From Actinomycetota bacterium (GTDB lineage Bacteria; Actinomycetota; AC-67), in NCBI GenBank assembly GCA_040905475.1, contig JBBDRM010000161.1, positions 3,527 through 37,427 on the forward strand: a stretch of 33,901 bases of DNA, written 5' to 3'. Below the pieces are notes generated by a model that was not told where the DNA came from, did no database searches, and was given only the letters and a program-made list of their open reading frames with translations. The position numbers and the translations under genes were made by a program. Position 1 is the first letter of the stretch, and each line of letters starts with the position of its first letter. Positions 8,146-14,384 of this stretch are shown piece by piece.

Positions 8146-8889
8146 TCAGGTTCCGCGTTGCCCGGTGCCGACCCGCGTCTTGAGGACCTTCGCCGGGACC
8201 CCGCCCACGATCGACCGCGGCGGGACGTCGCGGTTGACGAGCGCGTGCGATGCCACGACCGAGCCCTCACCGACCGTCACGCCTCGGAGGATCGTCGATT
8301 TCTCCCCGATCCAGCAGTCGCGCCCGATCACCACCGGCGATTTCACGATCCCCTGCTTCTTGATCGTCACGTTGAGGTCTTCGTACTTGTGGTCGAAGTC
8401 GCAGACGTAGATCCAGTCCGCGAAGATGCAGTCGTCTCCGATGTCGATGTCGAGGTAGCAGTTGATCGTGTTCTTGGCTCCGAACACCACTTTGTTGCCG
8501 ATGCGCAGATTCCCTTCGTGGCAACGGATCGCGTTCCCCTTGCCGATCCAGACCCATCGCCCGAGGGTCAGCCGTCCGTAGCCGCGACGCGCGTACACCT
8601 CTACCTTCGGCCCGAGGAACACGAAGCCCTCGGTCTTGATGTGGGGGTGCGTGATCTTGAATCTCAGGAACCGGATCCCGAGGACCCAGTATCGCCAGGT
8701 GTAGAGCCGGTGCGACCAGATGAAACGCAGCGTCCGCCCGACCCGGACCGGGAACGAGCGCCCGAGCGCGGGGGGCGGCGGAACCGGCGCGAGCTCCGGC
8801 CCGCTGGCGGGGATGACTTCGGCGGCTTCGGGGACGACGGGCTCGGGGCCCGCGTCGGCCTCAGCGACGAACGGTCTCGGGTCCTCCAT
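8146..8889 (-). CDS. Left-handed beta-helix (hexapeptide) acyltransferase
   Basis: A 247-residue protein. Residues 1-45 are Pro/Ala/Glu-rich and probably disordered; 50-80 is a basic, aromatic segment. From about 105 there are hexapeptide repeats (LTLGRWVWIGKGN, LRIGNKVVFGAKN, IDIGDDCIFADWI, VVIGRDCWIGEKS, VTVGEGSVVASHA). DFDHKY contains the predicted catalytic His167 in the loop where xenobiotic and sugar acetyltransferases place it. IVGGVPAKVLK near the end is the usual family finish. It should transfer acetyl or another short acyl group from CoA to a sugar hydroxyl. The ATG at 8889 is 11 bp after the methyltransferase stop, so the genes are operonic. Acylation of the methylated glucan is an inference from context. 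Confidence 0.8.
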   Translation of the reverse strand: MEDPRPFVAEADAGPEPVVPEAAEVIPASGPELAPVPPPPALGRSFPVRVGRTLRFIWSHRLYTWRYWVLGIRFLRFKITHPHIKTEGFVFLGPKVEVYARRGYGRLTLGRWVWIGKGNAIRCHEGNLRIGNKVVFGAKNTINCYLDIDIGDDCIFADWIYVCDFDHKYEDLNVTIKKQGIVKSPVVIGRDCWIGEKSTILRGVTVGEGSVVASHALVNRDVPPRSIVGGVPAKVLKTRVGTGQRGT

Positions 8890-8900
8890 CGGGTGCGAGA

Positions 8901-9842
8901 TTACCGCGCCGCCGAAGGCTTCTCCGCATAGAAGAGCAGGTTGTAGAACAGGGGCTTGGGCACGAGGTGGCGCGTCACCGCGTCGTCCAGCCGGTACAAC
9001 CGCAGGTAGTTCCGGTACGCCCAGTACGCCCACCGCTCGCCGAGCAGGCCGGGAGCGGCCAGCGCCTCGACGGTCCGCACGCTCCAGCCGAAGAAGCCCG
9101 ACACGAACTCCTCGGTGCGTATCCGGAGCGAGCCGAAGCCGGCGTCGCGCAGCCACCCCTCCACCATGTGCGGGTGGAACTCGTGCAGATCGACGTGTCG
9201 CTCCAGGGCGGCGGCGGGATCGTCGTGCTGCGTGACGGCGCGATCGGGGTTCACGAGACCGGGCCGTACGCGCCCGATCGCTTTGAACGCGGTGGCCGTC
9301 GCCCGCCGCGCGACCTTGTTGACCGCGTGGCCGATGCGGGTGGGCTCGCCCGCGATGACGAGCACCCCGCCCGGCTTCAGCACCCGGTAGCACTCGGCGA
9401 GCGCCGCCGGCACGTCGGGGAGGTGGTGGAGTACCGCGTGCCCCACGACCAGATCGAATGAGCCGGTCTTGTACGGCAGCGCCTCCGCGTCCGCGTCCCT
9501 CCCCTCGAGGTTCTTGAGCCCTACCAGGCGTGCGTTGCGCTTGCAGACCTCGACCATGCCGGGAGAGATGTCGGTCGCGAACGCCTGACGGACGAGCCCC
9601 GCCTGCCAGAGATTGACGATGAAGAACCCCGTCCCGCAACCGATCTCAAGAACCTTGTCGTACTTGCGGACCGGCGCGACCTTGGTGAACTTCTCCTTCG
9701 CGTACGAGATGCAGCGCTCGTCGAACGAGATCGACCACTTGTCGTCGTACTGGGTGGCCTCCCAGTCGTGGTAGAGGATGTTCCTGGTCTTGGCGTCGAG
9801 CTCGGCCGGGTCGTGGCGCAGATCCGTTCGCACGGTGCTCAT
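8901..9842 (-). CDS. Class I SAM methyltransferase
   Basis: A 313-residue protein with KVLEIGCGTGFF (63-74) as motif I, ATDISPGM as motif II, and FDLVVGHAVLHHL and LKPGGVLVIAGEP as motifs IV-V. The C-terminal 110 residues (FGWSVRTVEALAAPGLLGERW onward) extend beyond the core and probably shape the acceptor site. The class is certain; the substrate is not. It is the first gene of the minus-strand operon with the acyltransferase and sulfotransferase, suggesting all three modify the same surface or storage glycan or lipid. It starts with ATG at 9842, head-to-head with the secreted repeat protein at 10026 across 183 bp. Confidence 0.8.
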   Translation of the reverse strand: MSTVRTDLRHDPAELDAKTRNILYHDWEATQYDDKWSISFDERCISYAKEKFTKVAPVRKYDKVLEIGCGTGFFIVNLWQAGLVRQAFATDISPGMVEVCKRNARLVGLKNLEGRDADAEALPYKTGSFDLVVGHAVLHHLPDVPAALAECYRVLKPGGVLVIAGEPTRIGHAVNKVARRATATAFKAIGRVRPGLVNPDRAVTQHDDPAAALERHVDLHEFHPHMVEGWLRDAGFGSLRIRTEEFVSGFFGWSVRTVEALAAPGLLGERWAYWAYRNYLRLYRLDDAVTRHLVPKPLFYNLLFYAEKPSAAR

Positions 9843-9918
9843 AGGCGCACAGCATTAGCGGCCGGCTCCGGAAGAGCAAACCTGGCGCAGGTCATGATCG
9901 GTGGGGCTCTTGGACCCA

Positions 9919-9948
9919 TGGACAATCCGGGACGAACGCGGGTAGTAT
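9919..9948 (+). promoter_or_regulatory. Sigma-70-type promoter of secreted repeat gene
   Basis: TGGACA (9919-9924) and TAGTAT (9943-9948) are separated by 18 bp and lie about 70 bp before the GTG at 10026. This is one of only two places in the window where a clear -35 and -10 pair was found. The rest of the divergent gap (9843-10025) shows nothing else distinctive. Confidence 0.55.
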
Positions 9949-10025
9949 TCGCGCTCACACTGTCCGTAGCAAACCTAGCACTGAACGCGGCCGCATCCGT
10001 CGTCGTAGAGGACTTGGGGGGACAC

Positions 10026-11192
10026 GTGAGACGCTTCATCCTGATCGCTCTCGTCGTGGTCATGTTCGCCGGGCTGCTGGGGTCGCCGGCGCGGGCCGCG
10101 GCGTGCACCAACGACAACTTCGCCGACGCCCTCGAGGTCGCCGGCCTCGACCACGGGGACTCCTGCGACTCGACCGCCGCGACCACCGAGTCGCCCGCGG
10201 GCGAGCCGGGACCCAGCTGCGCGGCCGGCAAGGGCTTCGGCAAGACCCTTTGGTGGAAGTACACGCCGAGCGTCGCCACACAGAGCCACGTCAAGATCAA
10301 CACCTACGACAGCAGCTACAACACGCTGATCGCGCTCTGGGAACAGACGGGCAGCGGGTTCGGCGGCCTCGTGGAGCGGGCGTGCAACGACCAGCTCGCG
10401 ATCCACAAGACCTCGCGGGTCACCCAGGCGCTCACGCTCGGGAAGACCTACTACATCCAGGCCGGCGGGGTGAACAACGCCGGCGGCACCTTGAACCTTC
10501 GGGTGAAACCGCGGATCTGGAAGGTGGGCGTCGTGCGCGGCGACGACTGGTACTTCAACAACACCTTCGATGCCTTCGCCGAGTACCACATCGTGTACGG
10601 AGCCAGCTCGGACGCGAAGCTCGTCGGCGGCTGGGGCGGTCACGGGGTCGACACGCCGTGGGTTCGGCGCGGCAACCTGTGGATCGCCAACGACTGGTTC
10701 GACAGCGGATTCGCGAAGCAGTTCGGCTTCGGGAAAGCGAGCGACTTCCCCATGCTGGGCGACTGGAACGGCGACGAGATCTTCACGCCGGCCGTCCGCC
10801 GGAACAACACGTGGTACTTCAACAACGGTCACGATGGCCTCCACGATTTCAGCACGCTCTACGGTAAGAGCACCGACTTCCCGCTGGTCGGCGACTGGAA
10901 CGGCGACGGGATCTGGACGCCGGGCGTCCGGCGCGGCAACGTCTACTACCTGAACAACGGCTTCGACGCGACCCACGACATCCCCGCCTTCGCGTTCGGG
11001 AAGTCGACCGACTTCCCCGTCTTCGGCGACTGGGACGCCGATGGCAAGATGACGCCGGGGCTCGTTCGAGGCAACGTCTGGTACCTGAGCAACGGCTTCA
11101 ACGGCGTGCAGAACGTGGGGACCTTCGCCTTCGGCCAGGCTTCGGATCGCAAGGTCGTCGGGGACTGGAACGGCATCGTCGAGATCGAGTAG
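10026..11192 (+). CDS. Secreted protein with five GDWNGDG-type repeats
   Basis: A 388-residue protein from GTG at 10026, preceded by a GGGGGGA ribosome site. Residues 1-25 are a signal peptide (hydrophobic core, SPARAAA cleavage region). Residues 26-162 form a globular domain reminiscent of pre-peptidase C-terminal or CBM-like beta-sandwiches (YNTLIALWEQTG, LTLGKTYYIQAGGVNNAGG). Residues 167-388 are five repeats of 44-46 residues, each with RRGNxWYxNNGxD, FGKxSDFPxxGDW and NGDG. The protein ends inside the fifth repeat and has no anchor or sortase signal. Related repeats end the visible part of the protein at 1-1129. Five such blades could make a beta-propeller with Ca-binding turns; that is inference. 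No catalytic residues are evident. Confidence 0.82.
   Translation: MRRFILIALVVVMFAGLLGSPARAAACTNDNFADALEVAGLDHGDSCDSTAATTESPAGEPGPSCAAGKGFGKTLWWKYTPSVATQSHVKINTYDSSYNTLIALWEQTGSGFGGLVERACNDQLAIHKTSRVTQALTLGKTYYIQAGGVNNAGGTLNLRVKPRIWKVGVVRGDDWYFNNTFDAFAEYHIVYGASSDAKLVGGWGGHGVDTPWVRRGNLWIANDWFDSGFAKQFGFGKASDFPMLGDWNGDEIFTPAVRRNNTWYFNNGHDGLHDFSTLYGKSTDFPLVGDWNGDGIWTPGVRRGNVYYLNNGFDATHDIPAFAFGKSTDFPVFGDWDADGKMTPGLVRGNVWYLSNGFNGVQNVGTFAFGQASDRKVVGDWNGIVEIE
10524..11189 (+). repeat. Five tandem 44-46-aa protein repeats
   Basis: Approximate residue blocks are 167-209, 210-253, 254-297, 298-342 and 343-388 of the host protein. Repeats 3-5 are best conserved, and repeat 1 has lost most Asp residues of the turn (GGWGGHG in place of GDWNGDG). 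Unlike the array at 1-205, the DNA copies have diverged, so this array is older. Confidence 0.8.
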
Positions 11193-11204
11193 CAGCGGAG
11201 CGAC

Positions 11205-11233
11205 CCGGAGGCCACCCGGCGGGTGGCCTCCGG
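11205..11233. terminator. Perfect 13-bp hairpin between convergent genes
   Basis: CCGGAGGCCACCC (11205-11217) pairs perfectly with 11221-11233 around a GGC loop, then CCTTTC follows on the plus strand. It starts 12 bp after the secreted protein's stop and ends 4 bp before the enoyl-CoA hydratase stop, so it can serve both strands. The U-tract is short, which is common in high-GC genomes. Confidence 0.75.
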
Positions 11234-11237
11234 CCTT

Positions 11238-12023
11238 TCAGCGTCCTGTGAACGTCGCTTTGCCGGGACCCTCTTCGATGAACGAGCGCATCCCCGCCTT
11301 CTGGTCCTGGGTCGAGAACAGGCCGACGAACAGCTCCCGCTCGATCAGCATGCCGTTCTGTAGATCGACCTGGAGCCCGCGGTTGATCGCGATCTTCGCG
11401 GCGCGCAGAGCCACCGTCGGGCCGCGCGCGTAGCGCGCAGCGATCTCGACCGCCTTGGCGTAGACCGCGTCTTGCGGAACGACCAGGTCGACCAGTCCTA
11501 TCTCGAGCGCCTCGACGCATTCGAGGAACCGTCCGGAGAAGATGATGTCCTTGGCGCGGGCCGGCCCCACCAGGCGCGGCAGCCGTTGCGTCCCCCCCGC
11601 TCCGGGGATGATGCCGAGCAGGATCTCGGGCTGACCGATCTTGGCGTTGTCGGCCATGACCCGGAAGTCGCACGCGAGCGACAGCTCGCAGCCGCCGCCG
11701 AGTGCGAAGCCCGTGATCGCCGCGATGACGACCTTTGGGATCTCTTCGACCTGGCTGAAGACCGCCTGGAGGCCGCCCATCCGCGCCATCATGTCGAGCG
11801 GCTCGGCTTCGGCCATCTGCTTGATGTCCGCCCCGGCGGCGAAGAGCTTGTCCCCGCCGAACACGACGACGGCCCGCACGCGTGGATCGGTGGAGGCATC
11901 TCGGGCGGCGACCTCGAGCTCGGCAACGACCTGATCGTTGATCGCGTTCATCGGCGGCCGGTCGAGACGGATCGTGCCGACCCCGTTCGCTTCGTCGACG
12001 AGCAGATTGACGAACTCACCCAC
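11238..12023 (-). CDS. Enoyl-CoA hydratase/isomerase (crotonase family)
   Basis: A 261-residue crotonase-fold protein. FAAGADIKQM (61-70) supplies the first oxyanion-hole region. ALGGGCELSLACDF carries Glu113 and GQPEILLGIIPGAGGTQRL carries Glu133, spaced 20 residues apart as the two catalytic glutamates of true enoyl-CoA hydratases. It should hydrate trans-2-enoyl-CoA in fatty-acid or branched-chain amino-acid breakdown. The GTG at 12023 follows GTGAGGT, a good ribosome site; an earlier GTG at 12035 adds four residues. No other beta-oxidation gene is adjacent, but the acyl-CoA mutase lies 2.4 kb away. Confidence 0.88.
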   Translation of the reverse strand: MGEFVNLLVDEANGVGTIRLDRPPMNAINDQVVAELEVAARDASTDPRVRAVVVFGGDKLFAAGADIKQMAEAEPLDMMARMGGLQAVFSQVEEIPKVVIAAITGFALGGGCELSLACDFRVMADNAKIGQPEILLGIIPGAGGTQRLPRLVGPARAKDIIFSGRFLECVEALEIGLVDLVVPQDAVYAKAVEIAARYARGPTVALRAAKIAINRGLQVDLQNGMLIERELFVGLFSTQDQKAGMRSFIEEGPGKATFTGR

Positions 12024-12056
12024 GACGCACCTCACTTGGTCTCGAGAGAGCGCCGG

Positions 12057-12062
12057 ATTCTA
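12057..12062 (-). promoter_or_regulatory. -10 box (TAGAAT) upstream of enoyl-CoA hydratase
   Basis: TAGAAT lies 33 nt before the GTG at 12023, leaving room for a leader of about 27 nt with its own ribosome site. It abuts the stop codon of the upstream gene. No clear -35 is visible. Confidence 0.4.
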
Positions 12063-12551
12063 TCAAGGGTGCGCAGCGAGCCAGTCCTGGAACTCGGCCG
12101 CGAGCGATTCCCCTCCGCGGGGCGGCTGCTTCTCTTCCAGCCACGAGGCACGCTTGGCATCGTCGTCGAGAACCACCCACTCGTACCCGTACGTTCGGGG
12201 GCCGGCCCAGAACGGCGCGGGGAGCCAACGTTCCTGCACGAGCTCCGCGACCGCCGCGTAGCCGACCCGCGACCGGCCGGCCCAGAACGCGTCGACGTCG
12301 TACAGCGGGCTGCCTTTGGTTCGAGCACGCACCTCGTCGACGCCGAAGTATTCGCCGATCCAGCCGATCTTGACGACGGCGCGCGCAACGTATAGCCCGC
12401 CGTTGAGCTGAACGTGAACGATGTCGCCCTCGAACGCGCCGGCCTTGTGCGCGGGACCACGTCGATCGCGGGTCTCGACCGCGAATCCGAGACGCGGTCC
12501 CTTGGACGAGCCCGTCAGGTGCTCGAGCTTACGGATGACGACTTGGTCCAC
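12063..12551 (-). CDS. Hypothetical protein, possibly PUA/EVE-like fold
   Basis: About 162 residues from GTG at 12551, 4 bp after the lipoprotein stop. An upstream start at 12590 would add an Arg/Trp-rich stretch that looks non-coding and would overlap the lipoprotein gene. The protein is rich in aromatics. GAFEGDIVHVQLNGGLYVARAVVKIGWIG is beta-strand-like, and later motifs are FWAGRSRVGYAAVAELVQ and YGYEWVVLDDDAKR. The pattern of a small beta-barrel that handles a ligand or nucleic acid (PUA, ASCH or EVE type) is suggested but not proven. I do not recognise a named family. Confidence 0.6.
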   Translation of the reverse strand: MDQVVIRKLEHLTGSSKGPRLGFAVETRDRRGPAHKAGAFEGDIVHVQLNGGLYVARAVVKIGWIGEYFGVDEVRARTKGSPLYDVDAFWAGRSRVGYAAVAELVQERWLPAPFWAGPRTYGYEWVVLDDDAKRASWLEEKQPPRGGESLAAEFQDWLAAHP

Positions 12552-12555
12552 GGTG

Positions 12556-13059
12556 TCAGGAGGGTACCGCCACCGCGCCCACCTCGACATCGTCGAGCAG
12601 GAACCGGATCCGCTCCGCTCCGCGAACCGTGCCGAGGTCGAGGGCGAGGAACGATTCCAGCCCGCCGAGCGCCGACGCGCAGAACTCGGCGGCAGGAGAC
12701 GACTCGGTCGCGGTGACGGTGATCACATCTCCGTCGCTCTTGATCTGAGTCGTCTTCACGCTGTAACCGAGACACCCCTCGACCCTCCACCACGCAGCGA
12801 CGCCGGCTTCGGTTGGGAGCAACGGCGGCAGCGCGTTGGCGGAGCCGGCCTGGCACGCGTTCTGCCGGGCCCAGATCGCCTGCCATTCGCCGGCGTTCAT
12901 CGCCAGCGCGAACTCCGGCCCGCGCACGCACATGCCCGCATTCTGTTTCTCGGAGATCGCGCGGAACGAAACGTCGACCGGTCCCCCGCCGGGCAGGATC
13001 GCATCGTCCCCGCAGGCGGCAAGCAGCAGGAGAGAAACCACGACGAGGACCCGTCTCAT
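12556..13059 (-). CDS. Secreted lipoprotein of unknown function
   Basis: A 167-residue protein with an Arg-Arg start, a hydrophobic core and the lipobox LLAAC at residues 12-16, so the mature protein would be lipid-anchored at Cys16. Three further cysteine positions in the body could form disulfides outside the cell. WWRVEGCLGYSVKTTQIKSDGD and the following strand (VITVTATESSPAA) faintly recall the C-terminal domain of PrcB-like protease-complex proteins; this is weak. It is co-directional with the PUA-like gene and diverges from the TPR gene. Confidence 0.65.
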   Translation of the reverse strand: MRRVLVVVSLLLLAACGDDAILPGGGPVDVSFRAISEKQNAGMCVRGPEFALAMNAGEWQAIWARQNACQAGSANALPPLLPTEAGVAAWWRVEGCLGYSVKTTQIKSDGDVITVTATESSPAAEFCASALGGLESFLALDLGTVRGAERIRFLLDDVEVGAVAVPS

Positions 13060-13099
13060 GGCGTTCAGACGCTAGCCGACCCGAGCCGGTTCCGCCCGC

Positions 13100-13105
13100 T
13101 AGGAT
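13100..13105 (+). promoter_or_regulatory. -10 box (TAGGAT) of leaderless TPR gene
   Basis: TAGGAT is followed by exactly 7 nt and the GTG at 13113, with no Shine-Dalgarno between them. This favours GTG 13113 as the start over the ATG at 13104, which overlaps the box. Confidence 0.5.
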
Positions 13106-13112
13106 GCGCGGC

Positions 13113-13607
13113 GTGCGACTCCCTGGACGCCTCGGGAATCGCCGGCGGATCGATGAGGCCGGCGAGCTGCGCCGCGACGGCGACGCCCCCGGCGCCATCG
13201 ATCTTCTCGCGCCCGTGCTCCTGGCCGACCCCGAGAACGCCGCGGCGAACGTCGAGATGGCTCGGGCACTGCACGTCCTCGGCGACCTCGAAGGGGCGGA
13301 AGAGCACTACCGGCGCGCGATCCGCGAAGAGCTCGAGTACGCCCTCGTCGTCGAGCTCGCGGGCGTCGTGGGTGCCGCCGGCCGCGTCACCGAGGCCGAG
13401 GAGCTGCTCGGCGCCGCGCTGCAGATGACGCAGGTCGAGGAAGGGCTCGACCCCGGCGAGGCTCTGCTCGTCAGCGCGACGCTCGCGGCCGGCCAGGGCC
13501 GTCCCGACGACGCTCGCGCGATCCTCGACGAGATCGAAGCGGGATCGCCGGGGCCGAACGTTCGCGAGTACGCGTCCCGGCTTCGCGCCAAGCTGCCCGT
13601 GCGCTAG
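13113..13607 (+). CDS. Small TPR-repeat protein
   Basis: About 164 residues, almost wholly alpha-helical. Tetratricopeptide-like pairs include DAPGAIDLLAPVLLADPENAA and ALHVLGDLEGAEEHYRRAI, followed by GRVTEAEELLGAALQ and GRPDDARAILDEIEA. TPR domains hold protein partners, and no enzymatic motif is present. No signal peptide or membrane span is visible, so it is probably cytoplasmic. Its stop codon TAG overlaps the stop of the convergent NmrA-type gene in a shared CTAG. The partner is unknown. Confidence 0.65.
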   Translation: MRLPGRLGNRRRIDEAGELRRDGDAPGAIDLLAPVLLADPENAAANVEMARALHVLGDLEGAEEHYRRAIREELEYALVVELAGVVGAAGRVTEAEELLGAALQMTQVEEGLDPGEALLVSATLAAGQGRPDDARAILDEIEAGSPGPNVREYASRLRAKLPVR

Positions 13608-14371
13608 GTAAGCGGAGACGGCTGGAGCCCGAACTGCGCGATCGCTTCGCTCGGATCGGCCAGCTGATCTCGCCCGTAGAGGGCCGAGAGCTCCTTCGGG
13701 ACGCCGCGCAAGACTCGCCCGAGCGCTCCTCCACGTATGCCGAGACGTGCCGACAGCTCGGCGACGGTTAGGGCCTCGGGGCCGCCGAGCTCCCAGGCAT
13801 CGCGCAATTCAGCGTCGCGGGTATCGGCCGAGACGAGCATCGCCGCCACATCGCCTACCGCGATCGGGTTGATCCGCGCGTTCGTCGACAGGCCACGCTC
13901 CAGAGCGAACGAAAGCGCCGACCCCTGGCCGAGTATCGGCGCGCACCGGAAGATCGCATGCTCGAGCTTCGAGGCGCGGATCGCTTTCTCGGCCCGCCCC
14001 TTCGCGGCGAGATACGGATGCTCCGACGCGGGATCGGCGCCGAGCGGCGACAGGAACAGGATCCGCCGAACCTCGGCGTTCTCGGCCGCGCGCAGCGCGA
14101 CCTCCGTCGTGTCGAGATTCAGCCACTCAACGCTCACATCGCCCTCCGGCAAGGGCCTACCGATCAGATGGACGAGTGTGTGCACCTGCTCGAGCGCGGA
14201 CTCGAGCCGGCCTTCATGGTCGGCCTCTCCGATCGCGACCTTCACGCCGAGCTCTCGGTACTCGGGGACGTCCTGGCGCACGTAGACGCGGACCTGACCG
14301 CCGGCGTCGACGAGCATAGGGATGAGCGCGCGCCCGACGCAGCCGGTGGCGCCGGTAACGAGGACGGGCAT
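13604..14371 (-). CDS. NmrA-like NAD(P)-binding atypical SDR
   Basis: A 255-residue protein that begins with the dinucleotide-binding motif VLVTGATGCVGRAL (3-16, GxxGxxG). HLIGRP and RILFLSPLGAD follow, and YLAAKGRAEKAIRASKLEHAIFR contains a YxxxK pair, as in extended or atypical SDRs. Proteins of this NmrA/NDUFA9-like type act as quinone- or NAD(P)-linked reductases or as redox sensors; the substrate cannot be read from the sequence. The ATG at 14371 is 13 bp after the mutase stop, so it may ride on the mutase operon. Confidence 0.75.
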   Translation of the reverse strand: MPVLVTGATGCVGRALIPMLVDAGGQVRVYVRQDVPEYRELGVKVAIGEADHEGRLESALEQVHTLVHLIGRPLPEGDVSVEWLNLDTTEVALRAAENAEVRRILFLSPLGADPASEHPYLAAKGRAEKAIRASKLEHAIFRCAPILGQGSALSFALERGLSTNARINPIAVGDVAAMLVSADTRDAELRDAWELGGPEALTVAELSARLGIRGGALGRVLRGVPKELSALYGRDQLADPSEAIAQFGLQPSPLT

Positions 14372-14384
14372 GCGACCGGTCGCG

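Noticed and set aside
8146-9639. 497-codon extension of the acyltransferase gene
   Set aside because: The upstream part is an out-of-frame shadow of the methyltransferase at 8901-9842; the true start is ATG 8889.
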